The notes under the pieces: model-generated
The model's input: only the letters and a program-made list of their open reading frames with translations
What the model was told of the DNA's origin: nothing
Databases searched by the model: none
Assembly: GCF_000691505.1 (NCBI RefSeq)
Contig: NZ_JMIP02000025.1
Span: 44,290-108,289, forward strand
Direction of reading: 5' to 3'
DNA length: 64,000 nt
Source of the DNA: Halostagnicola sp. A56
GTDB taxonomy: Archaea > Halobacteriota > Halobacteria > Halobacteriales > Natrialbaceae
Position numbers and translations under genes: made by a program
In this document: positions 29,796 to 39,670 of the stretch, piece after piece
How the letters are laid out: the number at the start of each line of letters is the position of its first letter
Numbering within the stretch: the stretch's first letter is position 1

Positions 29796-30313
29796 TATTC
29801 ATCACCTCCAGCGATCTTGGACGGACTCGCTTGAATGTCAACGACTTTTGATTCGGTCTGATCGTTAGATGCTGTACTTATCCCTTCAGACGCGTTCCCC
29901 TCGAGGCTGACATGACCGTTTTCGATTGCTTGATTGAATTCTTCAACAGTTACTTCAACTACTATGTCTCCATCTTTCACAGAAACTGGAAAGGTTAAAA
30001 GATCAGCACCTTTTCTGGAAAGACACTCACCAGATTCAATATCGAATTCCCAACCATGCCATGGGCAGTTTAAGATAGAATCTGTTCGTCCCCAGGAAAA
30101 AGTTGTTTTTAGGGTCTCTTGGTCAAAGCACGCTTTTCGTGTACCAGTAAGAGGCCCCTCACAAATCGGCCCACCCTGATGGGTACACCAATTCAGATGT
30201 GCATAGTAGTCTCCCTCCTGGTTGAATATGGCAACCTCTCGGCCTTTTATCTGAACTACAAGACGCTCTCCAGGTTCGAGTTCATCCTCTGACGCTACTA
30301 TGTGTTCGCTCAT
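29795..30313 (-). CDS. Rieske [2Fe-2S] protein
   Basis: 172 residues. Cluster ligands CTHQGG (about residue 43) and CPWHGWEF (about residue 84) are intact, with an insertion between them. Resembles ferredoxin components of ring-hydroxylating dioxygenases or stand-alone Rieske proteins. A 45-residue polar C-terminal tail is unusual. Preceded by an amidohydrolase C-terminus 1 bp upstream, as in aromatic-degradation operons. Confidence 0.85.
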   Translation of the reverse strand: MSEHIVASEDELEPGERLVVQIKGREVAIFNQEGDYYAHLNWCTHQGGPICEGPLTGTRKACFDQETLKTTFSWGRTDSILNCPWHGWEFDIESGECLSRKGADLLTFPVSVKDGDIVVEVTVEEFNQAIENGHVSLEGNASEGISTASNDQTESKVVDIQASPSKIAGGDE

Positions 30314-30430
30314 GATTAGATATCTAGATCAAATAATTCTGCAGCATTTCCGGAGAGGACTTTCTTGCGACCTTCCTTAGGTACGTTACTCTGCAAATGT
30401 TTATCTAGTGCACTTTGGCTCGCGGATATA
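30314..30430 (-). pseudogene. Amidohydrolase, C-terminal fragment
   Basis: The frame SNVPKEGRKKVLSGNAAELF ends DLDI just before the Rieske ATG. This matches the conserved tail of amidohydrolase-2 family enzymes (xxNAxxLFxL). The catalytic barrel is missing; the upstream junction is with the integrase fragment near 30430. Confidence 0.6.
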
Positions 30431-30571
30431 TCCATCGTACTCGAGAGTTGGTTCACCGTAATTCATCCACTGTCTAAACTCTCGAATCTTCGGGATGTAC
30501 TGATTGGCAGTTGCCTCAGTCTTGTCATTTCTCACACGTTTTAAAACTTGGCGAAAGTCGGAATCCTTCAT
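30400..30571 (-). pseudogene. Integrase core-binding domain, N-terminal fragment
   Basis: The ATG at 30571 overlaps the stop of the upstream gene. MKDSDFRQVLKRVRNDKTEA and YIPKIREFRQWM fit the SAM-like domain of haloarchaeal tyrosine recombinases. Cut after about 45 residues; the catalytic domain is missing. Confidence 0.6.
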
Positions 30572-31104
30572 TATTTGTCACCCCTCTTCCAGTAGTGATT
30601 CCCATCGTGGTTAGTGTCACTTCTTTGAACTTGTCCAGTTGTCTCAGCAAGCTCCTTGAGAGTATCCTCAACCTCACCCATATTTGCCCCGAGTTTTTGT
30701 GCAACCTCTTGTGGAGTCATAACGTCCAACTCGTCGGGATCCTCAGGTTTCGGAATCTCATCAACCACTCCAATAGGGTGAGGTAATTCGGAATCCGCTG
30801 GCAGTATCTCATAGATTGCCTTCTGCAAGTCGTAGGACGCTTCCGCACTCTCCACTTCCTCGAGTGCCGTCAACCGATCTTCCAAGTCGTCGATCCCTGT
30901 CTGGATACCTTGGAGTGTAGTAAGTACCTCACCGGAGAAGGCACCGTCTGTCGAATCAGGTGCTTGCTGTCTATCAATCTCGGTGCGTCCATCAATCTGA
31001 TTCTTAACTGAGAGTCGAATCAGGTGACTCACTGAGTCAACTTCAGGGGTGTCTTCGACATACTCATCCCACTTATCAGCCGTGGAATCGGGCACCTTTA
31101 CTGT
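30571..31104 (-). CDS. Coiled-coil protein of integrase cassette, fused to MazF start
   Basis: About 178 residues from TVKVPDSTADKWDEYVED, with a coiled coil (LQGIQTGIDDLEDRLTALEE) and a C-terminal winged-helix-like unit (MTPQEVAQKLGANMGEVEDT). In haloarchaeal integrative elements such a protein is encoded just before the integrase, as here (ATGA overlap). Its native start is replaced: the frame is continuous with a truncated MazF upstream. Confidence 0.6.
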   Translation of the reverse strand, partial: TVKVPDSTADKWDEYVEDTPEVDSVSHLIRLSVKNQIDGRTEIDRQQAPDSTDGAFSGEVLTTLQGIQTGIDDLEDRLTALEEVESAEASYDLQKAIYEILPADSELPHPIGVVDEIPKPEDPDELDVMTPQEVAQKLGANMGEVEDTLKELAETTGQVQRSDTNHDGNHYWKRGDK

Positions 31105-31320
31105 CTCCGCTTGTAATGCACATTCGTCGGCTAACACAGCAACCTCGAACGGATAGAGTTGCTCGCCGAACGATGTCGTAAATGGGACGACAATTGTCGT
31201 CGGTGCGTTTTCGTTTCCGATATCATTTTGCACGACCAGACACGGCCGCGTTCCGCGTTGTTCAGATCCTCGCGTCGGATCTAACTCGACGATGACGATG
31301 TCACCACGACGTACGTGCAT
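31105..31320 (-). pseudogene. MazF/PemK toxin, N-terminal half
   Basis: 72 residues: GDIVIVELDPTRGSEQRGTR, CLVVQND and TTIVVPFTTS are the strands of the PemK fold, including the conserved R-G-P loop. The C-terminal half with IRTxD and the dimer helix is missing; the frame continues into the integrase-associated coiled-coil protein. It follows its antitoxin after one stop codon. Confidence 0.85.
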
Positions 31321-31590
31321 CTACTCCCACTCCGGCGCATCGCCGAGATACGCGTTCGCTTCGTGTGACGTGCCTTCCATCTCGTTGGTCAACTCGCGAG
31401 CCTGTTCGGCCCGACGACGATACCCTTCGGCAAGTTCGTCCCGGGAGACTGGTTTCTCGATTACAATCTTTCCGGATTCTTCCCGGATCTCGACTTCATC
31501 GCCACCGTCGATTCCAAACGATTCTCGAAGATCCTTTGGGAGCGTAACCTGCCCTCGTTCTCCGACACGCCGCGTGTCCGTGTCACTCAT
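31321..31590 (-). CDS. AbrB/MazE-like antitoxin
   Basis: 89 residues, a complete SpoVT-AbrB domain (ERGQVTLPKDLRESFGIDGG; VEIREESGKIVIEKP) with an acidic C-terminal tail for toxin binding. A TATA-like sequence lies about 30-40 bp upstream of 31590. It is the first gene of the transcription unit with the truncated toxin. Confidence 0.85.
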   Translation of the reverse strand: MSDTDTRRVGERGQVTLPKDLRESFGIDGGDEVEIREESGKIVIEKPVSRDELAEGYRRRAEQARELTNEMEGTSHEANAYLGDAPEWE

Positions 31591-31732
31591 ACCTATTCAT
31601 ACCATATCCATATCTATAACTGTGTCGGGAAGGAGTTTTGTCTTCGAATTTTCACTCTGTCCCGTCTACTGCTCATTCCAATTGTTGCTCGAGCCCGGCC
31701 CAAATGGATGACTTCTAAGGTAGTTCCCACGA

Positions 31733-31866
31733 CACTACTGGTATGGGACGAGTCCAATTCCGATGACCAACCGAACGAGTATCGAGGCAAAATAACGTTC
31801 GACGGCAGCAGTTCTACCAGCGAACTTCTCGAGAACCTCCAAAAAATGAAGTCGGAGGAATCGTGA
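31733..31866 (+). pseudogene. Short C-terminal coding fragment
   Basis: About 44 codons (NEYRGKITFDGSSSTSELLE) ending TGA at 31866. No start; not recognised. Confidence 0.35.
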
Positions 31867-31927
31867 TAGAACTGCTAAGCGATGGTTGACCAAACGATTT
31901 ATCTATACCTAATTAGGACTCTCATAT

Positions 31928-32056
31928 ATGGCGCTCGACGAGGTCCTCAGTAGTGGTTACTGGCCGTCAAGCTGCGTTTTCTTCTTTAGATGGCTAACGC
32001 TGGTGTTAGCGGCTGTGATTACCTCGCCACTGATTACGAGAGGTACTGTTGGGTGA
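31928..32056 (+). CDS. Possible 42-aa membrane peptide
   Basis: MALDEVLSSGYWPSSC then a hydrophobic helix (FFFRWLTLVLAAVITS). Preceded by a TATA-like AT-rich stretch. May be an N-terminal fragment. Confidence 0.35.
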   Translation: MALDEVLSSGYWPSSCVFFFRWLTLVLAAVITSPLITRGTVG

Positions 32057-32148
32057 TATCCCCCCGGCGTAAACACGTAAACGGAGAGGGAATGAATTTT
32101 GTAACGCGTGAGGAAATATTACAGCTGTCGAAGATTTTTAGTATTCAG

Positions 32149-32683
32149 TCATCTTGCTGTACTCTCGCTTTCGAATACTGTCTGTGTTCTCGACATATCT
32201 GGTGTGACTTGCGCTCGTCGGCATACCTCCGAGAGTTTTAGCCACCAGTCTCTATCTTGTAGGATGGGTAATTCGGGATCGGGTTTTCCAACAGACTCGA
32301 TCAATTCTTTTCTAACCATTACAGAGGAATATCCGCCTACATAACCACCTTTTAGAAGATAACGCGTCATGTCCCCAGAAGTGGTAGGTGATTTTGTCTC
32401 GATCGTCTCTCCATCCTCATCGACAAATTGTTGTCCCGTATACGTAAGACCAATTGACGAATCGCCACTGAGTGATGACACTTGTTTTTCTAGTTTACTA
32501 GGCAACCAGCGGTCATCATCATCGAGGAAGGCAATATACTTCCCTTTAGCTTGGCTTATTCCCCAGTTCCGGGCTACGTTTGCTCCCCTGTTTTCTTTGA
32601 ATCTGTGACTTTCTATCCGGTCATCACCAATTTCACGGACGACATCATCAATCGGTTGTAGTGAGGCATCATCGATAACAAGA
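32149..32683 (-). pseudogene. Family 2 glycosyltransferase, C-terminal segment (scrambled)
   Basis: The frame enters through the 23-bp pointer (LVIDDAS) and reads NRGANVARNWGISQAKGKYI, then LDDDDRWLPSKLEKQV (GT2 DXD-type region), to a stop at 32149. The missing N-terminal 45 codons are at 48702-48837 on the same strand, sharing the 23 bp in the same frame. The rebuilt GT-A domain protein would act in surface-glycan assembly. Confidence 0.85.
32661..32683. repeat. 23-bp pointer repeat L, copy 1
   Basis: Identical to 48702-48724, direct orientation, mismatched immediately outside; codes for LVIDDAS in both. Confidence 0.88.
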
Positions 32684-32689
32684 CACCAT

Positions 32690-33719
32690 AACAGTTGAGC
32701 TTCGCCGCTCGATCAGCGATGTAGTGGAACCAGTCGTCGCCGTCAGTGAGACGAGGAGCCTGTGACTCCTCAAACTTGTACTTCGAGGCGTGGGAATCGA
32801 CCTTTGTCCGCATCAAGAAATCGAATGGGATACTGTTGATCAGCCCAAGTGCGACGAAAAGCCCCTTATCAGAGAAAACACGGTTGTAAGCACTGTGCAT
32901 TGGGAGTTCCGAAAGATCGTCCTTGGTAGGGTTTGCTTCGAATGGCCGAACCGTGTACAGCGTATGGACGACGACTCCACCCGGTGGGATTACAGCCGCA
33001 ATGAGCGTCCGTTCGTCGGTTGCACGAGCGACCTCACGAAGTACAAGCCGGTACTCGGAACTATGGAGACGGATGTCCTCCAAAGAAAGTTCGGGGCGGT
33101 CGAATTCCTCTGTTAGCAACCGATTGACGAACCGCTTCTGCGAACTTGCCGGGAGATGGCGGAACTCAGGGTCATCAGCGAACTCGTTGTAGATAGCCTT
33201 CTTCAGGCTGATCGCATCGTCCCGAGCACGGAAGTTCTTCTCTCGAACGCGACGCTTGGCGCTCAGCTCCTCGTTATCCTCATCGACACTCCACAAAGAG
33301 ATGGGTTCGAGGTCGTCGACATAAGTCGACTCATAACAGAATTGATGGATGTTCTTTCCCTGATAGACCGGATAGTCCCCTTTGGATTCGTCTTCGATGA
33401 ATCTATCCCGATCTCGGCCTCGATCCAGTTCCTTGTACAAGACCGTACGCCAAGCACCTTCAATTTCAGTCGCTAATGGTGGTGTCTGGAGAATTTTATT
33501 CAGCACTGCGACCTCCTGCTGGTCCTCGATGTTGGGGAAAATTCGAGCTTCAGGAGAATACTCTTTGAGGATTCGTGCTGGAATTTCTAGAGCTACATCG
33601 TCAATTGACCCGGTAATGGGACTCGCTGACCCCTTCTTTATTTTGCTGAGTTTTCTATCAGGAATTTTTATTTGCACGATGTCCGTGACGTTCACATTAC
33701 TCACACTCCTTCTCGACAT
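32690..33719 (-). pseudogene. Type IIG/Eco57I-like restriction-modification protein, C-terminal fragment
   Basis: About 340 residues. YRLVLREVARATDERTLIAAV, VHTLYTVRPF and INSIPFDFLMRTKV are hallmarks of the target-recognition/C-terminal region of Eco57I-type modification-restriction proteins. The NPPY methyltransferase core is absent. Cut at about 32690 beside the glycosyltransferase segment; the left-hand start at 33719 is artificial. Confidence 0.7.
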
Positions 33720-33849
33720 GAAAAATTCAGACGCGAAATTTGTTATACTAATGGGTTTAATTGCCTATGGATTCGGTGTGGCCACGACACGAGTTACATT
33801 TGGTCCTGTGAAAATGTTGATTACTAACGTATGGAGCGCTATAGTGTGA
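33718..33849 (+). CDS. Small membrane peptide, 43 aa
   Basis: MKNSDAKFVILMGLIAYGFG with one helix, complete to a stop at 33849. Unknown role. Confidence 0.45.
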   Translation: MKNSDAKFVILMGLIAYGFGVATTRVTFGPVKMLITNVWSAIV

Positions 33850-33863
33850 ACCGTCGTCAACGA

Positions 33864-33885
33864 CCACGGGTCAGGTGACCCGTGG
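33864..33885. mobile_element. IS200/IS605-type terminal hairpin
   Basis: Perfect inverted repeat CCACGGGTCA-GG-TGACCCGTGG preceded by GTCGTCAACGA and followed by AATCC, the usual look of haloarchaeal IS605-group ends. No transposase accompanies it. Confidence 0.55.
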
Positions 33886-34394
33886 AATCCTACCTTGCAT
33901 CTTTGAAGTCAAGTGATTTGAGAACCCCTTTTCTCCCGTCATCAATAACAGGTTTTGCGTCCTGGACGACCCCGAGACACGCGATCTACTCAGCCTGTAG
34001 ATCTGGATGAATTCATTCGAAGTGACCGACGAATTTCTCGTACTACCCGATTGCGTGATCTCAGTGGCGACTTCGAGGATTCGATAGGTACATAAATATT
34101 AGGTATTTATGTTGTATATATGAATTTTAATCAGAGGTATATTTTTATAACTACTTTGTTTAAAAATACATCAATTTTAAATCATTATTTGATAAAATAG
34201 TGTGGAATGTCATATCTCTGTTTAAGGGGTGTGGCTGACGACCTTAACTGGTTGTGATTGACATTCCATAATAAACTTATTTTCCCTTATTAATAAGATC
34301 TTTGTTTAACGCTCTTCTGTAGGAGATTGTTGATACTGCTCAGCTATCACTGTAGAATCGAAGAGAGCAAAGACACCGTGTCAGCGGTGTCCAT
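33886..34394. other. AT-rich non-coding region
   Basis: Very AT-rich from 34080 to 34200 (runs of A/T with few stops avoided); nothing recognised. Confidence 0.5.
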
Positions 34395-34399
34395 TCGGT

Positions 34400-34695
34400 A
34401 TGATTCGGCTCGAAGTGTTTGGATTGGAATCGGTCGCAGCGGACCTGTTAGAGCAGGTTCGATGGTGTAACGGTGTTACGTGCCCTCGCTGGCGTTCTGA
34501 CTGGACGGTCAAAAGCGGCAGCTATGGGTCTTTCAGCGTTATCTCTGTAAGAATTGCGACCGCACGTTCAACGATAAGATCGAGACGATTTTCGCTCTTT
34601 CGAAAGTTGCGCTCAGAAAGTAGCTGTTCTCGATTTACGCGTTCCTCCAGTTTAACACGAGGCTTCATCAACTTCAGCTAGAGATCGATGCTTAG
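34400..34695 (+). pseudogene. IS1595-family transposase, N-terminal remnant
   Basis: LLEQVRWCNGVTCPRW matches the N-terminal zinc-ribbon of IS1595-group transposases. After a frameshift near 34540 the other frame gives LCKNCDRTFNDKIETIFALS and YAFLQFNTRLHQLQLEID. No catalytic core remains. Confidence 0.75.
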
Positions 34696-34991
34696 ACTGT
34701 TACTCCGAGAATTATAAGATAAATCTCTTGTCTTGAGTTAATTGATGCACCAACTTCCCCATACTTTAGAACTAAATCACAACTGTCGCTGGAAAGCTAA
34801 CCGTTGTTATACTTAACTCATAGGGACCGTTGGATTAGTGTGGAGATTAACTTCTTCTAGAAGATAGATGGTCCACATTGGACAGTTCATCGCGACCGAT
34901 GGACATTGAGGCCCAAACGCCAAAAGTAAGATCAGAACTCTTTGCGACCTCATCTGATATAAATCACATCTTCAAGTTATCGAATAAACTG
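34696..34991. other. Intergenic, nothing recognised
   Basis: AT-rich, no coding frame or RNA gene seen. Confidence 0.4.
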
Positions 34992-35270
34992 TTAGATGTC
35001 GACATCCTGTTCTTCGTAGAACTGTTCAGCACCAGGATGGATGGATACGTCGATATCGACTCCCTTGGTGACGTAATCCATATCCTGCCAGTTTCCGGTA
35101 AGATCTTGATATTCTGCCATTGCATCGGCATGTTCCCACACAGCATTCATCAGTCGGTTTATCGGCTCTTCATCCTGGTCCATCGTCGTGTAGAAGTTAT
35201 AGAGCGTATCGATCCACCACTCTTCAGACCGATCACCGTAGATTGGACCATCCATATCACTCGGAACATG
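34992..35270 (-). pseudogene. TAXI-type TRAP transporter solute-binding protein, C-terminal fragment
   Basis: SDMDGPIYGDRSEEWWIDTL and DVSIHPGAEQFYEEQDVDI match the C-terminus of TAXI-family periplasmic receptors. Joined in frame downstream of a sulfatase fragment near 35270, so translation could produce a hybrid. Confidence 0.7.
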
Positions 35271-35868
35271 AGTCTGGACTTCGTGAACCCCCCAACTGTG
35301 ATCACACAGTCGCACTGATGGCGAAACTTGACTAAACTCTCCGAACGCTTCTCCATGATCGCTTGTAACAATAATAAGCGTGTTGTTGTATTGATTGTAC
35401 TCTTTTAAATTTTCAAGCAGTGTGCTAACCGCAGCATCAACCTGTTTAATACACTCATCATACAGATGCTCTAACGCAGTAAGTGCCCACCATCCTCCTC
35501 CTTCAGATAATATCTGTTGTGACATTGTTGACTCAAAATAACCAATAAGTGAACGGAGTTGTTCGTCCTCATGAATTTCAAACTCCGGTTGTGCGACGTA
35601 CGGATAATGAGCATCCATCAGATTGATGCATGCCGCCCATGGCCCATCTTGGGCTTCTTGCCACTCAAAAAATTCGGATAGGTATACTTCAGCTCGCTCG
35701 GCCTGTGGATCTTGTGAACCTATCTTTGCCAATTTATACTGAATGCCATTGAGCAAAGATTGAACTGGTTCTTGGTGATTGAGAGCCTTCTTGATGAATT
35801 TTGATGTTGACACTTCTTCTTCAAAATCCTGTAATGTAAGACCTGATTCTGGGTAAGTGAAGCGCTTC
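35271..35868 (-). pseudogene. Sulfatase, internal/C-terminal fragment
   Basis: About 195 residues with INLMDAHYPYV (conserved aspartate/histidine segment) and LIIVTSDHGEAFGE (the metal-binding TSDHGE motif), then LCDHSWGVHEVQTHVP. The N-terminal CxPxR formylglycine site is missing because the segment begins exactly at 35868, at the edge of repeat H. Runs in frame into the TAXI fragment. Confidence 0.8.
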
Positions 35869-35990
35869 CTGAGGAAGGGCGATCGGATTCAACTACGATC
35901 TCACCCTTCAATGTCCAGTTTGAGTTCCAGCTTGAGTTAGTGAGACAGCTACATTTTGAAGATAAGCTATCCCGGTTCCAGAGCTTCTTT
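35869..35990. repeat. 122-bp pointer repeat H, copy 1
   Basis: Identical to 46775-46896, direct orientation, mismatched outside. Left edge abuts the sulfatase fragment; the right side continues into 35991-36242. Confidence 0.95.
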
Positions 35991-36242
35991 GCGTTTCAGG
36001 AGCTTGATGATGCTATTGAATTTGGTCAGGCCCATAGGGGTGGGGATGTGGATATCGTTGAGGTGGAGTGCGAGGATTTTGAAGTAAGAGATATGGATTT
36101 GGTAGGGGGGAGCTGGTTTGGTAACATCATTTCTAAGGGCCGAGATTACTGGGCTGGAAACGCTGGTTCTGATGGATCGACGTGGGAGGTGGTGATGGAT
36201 CCACCTGTCGAGATTATTGATACGGTTGATGATCCGGTTTAG
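35869..36242 (+). pseudogene. Hypothetical gene, C-terminal segment (scrambled)
   Basis: The open frame reads through repeat H (FQLELVRQLHFEDKLSRFQS) to VEIIDTVDDPV and stop. Its N-terminal segment is at 46571-46896. In the shared 122 bp the two segments use frames one base apart, so there is also an indel in the original gene. Unknown protein. Confidence 0.55.
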
Positions 36243-36455
36243 TTCCAAAATTTTCCGACAGCCTATCTATTGTCATTGTGTGTTCCGCTTCTGCCGCCAT
36301 TATCTCCGCGAGCTCTCCGATCTCCTCTAGAATCTCAGATGCCATGTAAGGTCCAACAGTTTCTACAACTTCTATTTCAGCTTGCTCTCGCTTGGTCAGC
36401 TTATCTTTGTTCCAACGATTTTTAGCACACTTCGACGGGTATTATGTTTCGACAT
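36236..36455 (-). pseudogene. Small protein, frameshifted
   Basis: MSKHNTRRSVLK starts like a Tat substrate; one frame over, KLTKREQAEIEVVETVG and LEEIGELAEIMAAEAEH continue to the stop. The single-base shift near 36415 breaks it. Confidence 0.4.
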
Positions 36456-36544
36456 TGCATATAGTTATTGCCTTTGGATGGTATTATAATTAACTAAATT
36501 TGAATTACATAATGTAAAATCACTATATAGATATCTATTCGCAG

Positions 36545-36860
36545 TGAGACGGTCTAAAACCACTTTTCGACGTTGTTTCGGTCGCTGTAGTTGAGGTGAT
36601 CACGCCATTCGTGGCGAGTGAGGGCAGTCAGGTAGCCGCCAGTATCGACGAGAAACACTGTCTCGTCCATTTCGTGTTTCTCGGTGACTTAATGGAGAAT
36701 CGGCGCCGCAGGACTGACTCTGTGGCGCCTGTACACGTCGGTTTCAAGGAATAGCTTCGATTCTGTGTCGATTGCGGCGTACAACTACTTTTCTCGCCAT
36801 CTACCTTAACCTGTTTCCTCTGAGCAGATTGGCGAGCCCCATAACACTTTTTTTCCATCA
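36545..36860 (-). pseudogene. IS6-family transposase remnant
   Basis: In broken frames this matches 52340-52700 of the intact IS6 element (for example AAIDTESKLFLET-type core and the KWF region TTGTTTCGGTCGCTGTAGTT). Multiple indels; no ends found. Confidence 0.65.
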
Positions 36861-37249
36861 TCTACTTATTTATACGACTCGCATATAGTTAGTGTTACTA
36901 AAGACCATGAATATTATCTTCATTAATACATAATTATCCAACACCATCGCGAATATAGTTATGATCAATAAATGGATACGCTTCTTCGGATTAGCGGTGG
37001 TTTGAGCCCAAAATCGGCGGATTTTGACGATTCACGATGCCGCACATAATTAACATATGTTATAGTTCAGGAATAAACATGGATGCATTTCCCAGAGGGA
37101 CGTAATATACTGGTGCAGATAGTATTCGATGAAAAGTATACTGAATTAATATCGCGCGCTATCTACTACCGCTTAATGATGAACGCTCTCCGGAAGTACG
37201 GCGGGGGTCGAACAGAGGTGGCGCTGTGAAAGCGTAGCAGACATGGGTG
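36861..37249. other. Non-coding
   Basis: AT-rich, no gene recognised. Confidence 0.4.
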
Positions 37250-37650
37250 CTGTTGACGCATCAGTCTATATGTTCCCAATTGAAGTCTTCTGCCAGAATG
37301 CGAGTGCCGTGAGAGCCTCGAGTGATCGCGCTGCCGATCTGAATCAGTGATCAAGCATGAAGGACCTCGAGTGTATCAACGACATCGCTGTAAAAATCGT
37401 GGACGCTCGTTCAACGACGATACGAAGATGGTCTTCGCACACGCGAGGATTGGCTTCTATAAGCTGTTGTTCACGTTCTACTCGTTACTCCGGTTCACGA
37501 TGATTATCCGCCAGTTAGACGGTGAACTTGATGTTTCGTGTTGTTCGCTTCACCGTCGTGTCGAACATTTCGACGAAGCCCTCGGCTCGCCTCGGGACGA
37601 TCTAGTTGGTTCAGTTGAAATTAATAAGTTCTACGTCCAGTGTTTAATTT
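37250..37650 (+). pseudogene. IS1595-family transposase remnant
   Basis: FPIEVFCQNASAVRA, then after a stop/frameshift GPRVYQRHRCKNRGRSFNDD, LLRFTMIIRQLDGELDVSC and DDLVGSVEINKFYVQ. The zinc ribbon and first catalytic aspartate region are degraded (EINKFY instead of EIDEFY). Confidence 0.75.
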
Positions 37651-37711
37651 TCTGGCTACCTGTTCGCAAGAGACGAATAACAGTTATTTGTTTACGAATT
37701 CTAAACCATGA

Positions 37712-38312
37712 TATGGAATCCTCAGACAATGAGAATAGGACGCATGTTAAGACTGTTCGTACCACGTTTAGAATTCTCGAGGCACTGAAATCGCTTGATG
37801 GGTCTACGACGACGGAGATAGCCAACTACCTTAATCTTCCAAAGAGCAGTGCATACAATCACCTCCAGACGCTTGAGTACGAGGGATATGTCGTGAAAAA
37901 CGGACAGACGTACGAACTCGGCCTACAACTGCTCGATCTGGGTGCGTTCGCCCGACAGAAACAGATTCTGTTCGATGTTGCACAACCCGAAATCGAAAAA
38001 GTCGCAGAGGAGACAGGAGAACTTGTCAATCTACTTGTTGAAGAGAACGGTCGTGGTATTTTCCTCTTGCGCGAACAAGGAAGTAACGCCGTGAACATTG
38101 ATTCCTACATGGGACAGTCCGTCCATCTTCACACAACTGCATTAGGCAAAACGGTGCTCGCATATCTCCCAGAAGAACGACTAACAGAGATAATTGAGCG
38201 CCATGGACTACCGAAAAAGACTGAGAACACAATCACCGATCGCAATCACTTAGAAGATGAACTCAAAGAAATCCGAACAGAGGGTATCGCTTATGATATC
38301 GAAGAACGAATT
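37712..38312 (+). pseudogene. IclR-family regulator, C-terminally truncated
   Basis: From ATG at 37712: helix-turn-helix (TTTEIANYLNLPKSSAYNHL), then the ligand-binding domain (DIDSYMG region, LHTTALGKTVLAYLPEE). It stops following the family at about residue 200 (GIAYDIEERI) where an antisense 3-hydroxyacyl-CoA dehydrogenase begins. IclR regulators in haloarchaea commonly sit next to catabolic operons. Confidence 0.8.
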
Positions 38313-38492
38313 GCCCTTCTCCGCGAGCTTTTCGACGCTCCACTCGATGTTCTCGTAGCCGTCCTGTACGAGATCTGTTTCGATATCGCGCATCGTAACT
38401 TCGTAGCCGCCGATCGCGGCGACCTCCGCGATGCCGTGTCCCATGCTTCCCGCGCCGAGAACCGCGACTCGTCTCACCGTGTCAATCGTCAT
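38310..38492 (-). pseudogene. 3-hydroxyacyl-CoA dehydrogenase, N-terminal fragment
   Basis: Start at 38492: RRVAVLGAGSMGHGIAEVAA is the NAD-binding GxGxxG of the 3HCDH family, continuing to SVEKLAEKG. Cut after about 60 residues. Confidence 0.8.
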
Positions 38493-38756
38493 CACGTAAA
38501 TCTGCGTGTTTCGATCCCATATATCTTTGGAACCTCTGTATAGAACGCCTGTGTTTCGCCGTCTAGTGGGAGAGTTACGCCGACCGATTGATCTCGAACG
38601 CTGGAGGCTCCGGAGACAGTCCATCCGGTTGGTGATTTCGTGTAAATCTCCGTCTAAGATACTTAGAAACTGGGCTGGGTACTGTGCCGGGGCGTATTCT
38701 TCAGGAACAATCCTGTAATAAACGATGCACCGGCATCGAATTACAACCATACTATT

Positions 38757-39440
38757 GTAAAATACTCTATCTTCGGAGAGACGATTACGCTACTCGAGGC
38801 GGATAAACGGCTTGGGGAGGAAGACGAAGTCGAAATTACGTTAGCTCACTCTGGAGAATCGTTCGCCGTTCCTCCGAACCTCTACGTTATTGGAACGATG
38901 AACACGGCAGACCGATCGATTGCACTCGTAGACGCAGCTCTCCGACGACGATTCCGGTTCATTTCGTTCCCACCAAACTACACCGCTCTCATCGACTACT
39001 ACGATGACTTCGAAGACTTAGAGGACGTTCGGGAGACGGCTCAAACTGATTCGAATCCTTACCGAAGTTTGGTTGCCCTTTCGATCTTGGCTCTTCGTGA
39101 ACTCAATGACCAGATCGTAGATACGCCGGATCTCGGGAAAGGAAAGCAGATTGGTCACTCATACCTAATGGGTCCTGAGAACGTCTCAGAGGTTCTAGAC
39201 GCCTGGAGGTACGAGATCCTGCCGCTACTCGAGGAGTACTACTTCGGGCAGTTTGATCGGATTCGAGAGGAACTCTTCAGAGGCAGTGGCGATCGGTTAT
39301 TCCACTGGGAGATGGAAGAGATCGCAGATTTCACAGCGGATGATCTCCGTCGAACTCTCGCTAACCTCGGGGGAATCCCTCTCGCAGAACCAGAAACAGA
39401 GACGGAAGAAGATACGCAGAACACACTCAACCTAACTTAT
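38757..39440 (+). pseudogene. mcrB: McrB-like AAA+ GTPase (5mC restriction), C-terminal fragment
   Basis: LYVIGTMNTADRSIALVDAA and LRRRFRFISFPP are the signature of McrB sensor-1 and arginine-finger region, followed by the helical lid. The Walker A and N-terminal DNA-binding part are absent. No McrC gene follows: the sequence switches near 39440. Confidence 0.8.
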
Positions 39441-39512
39441 TATTGGGGACGCAACTACTTAAATCTTTGGGTAGTTTGCTACTTGCATCCATCCGTATAC
39501 CTATGGATTAAA

Positions 39513-39608
39513 ATGCAAGACGACAACAATAGAGAGTTTAATATTGCCGGTAGCATTGCTTTTACAATTATATACTTTGCGCTTGTAGTAATGGTGGTTT
39601 TGGTATGA
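39513..39608 (+). CDS. 31-aa single-helix membrane peptide
   Basis: MQDDNNREFNIAG followed by a hydrophobic helix. Its TGA overlaps the next ATG (ATGA at 39605), the first of three coupled tiny genes, a style typical of archaeal viruses. Confidence 0.55.
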   Translation: MQDDNNREFNIAGSIAFTIIYFALVVMVVLV

Positions 39609-39670
39609 TGTTGATGGTAACTTTAATAATTATATTTGTTGGCGGGGCACTATTATTGATGAATACATGA
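39605..39670 (+). CDS. 21-aa membrane peptide
   Basis: MMLMVTLIIIFVGGALLLMN, almost entirely hydrophobic. Both ends overlap neighbours by ATGA, which supports translation despite the size. Confidence 0.45.
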   Translation: MMLMVTLIIIFVGGALLLMNT

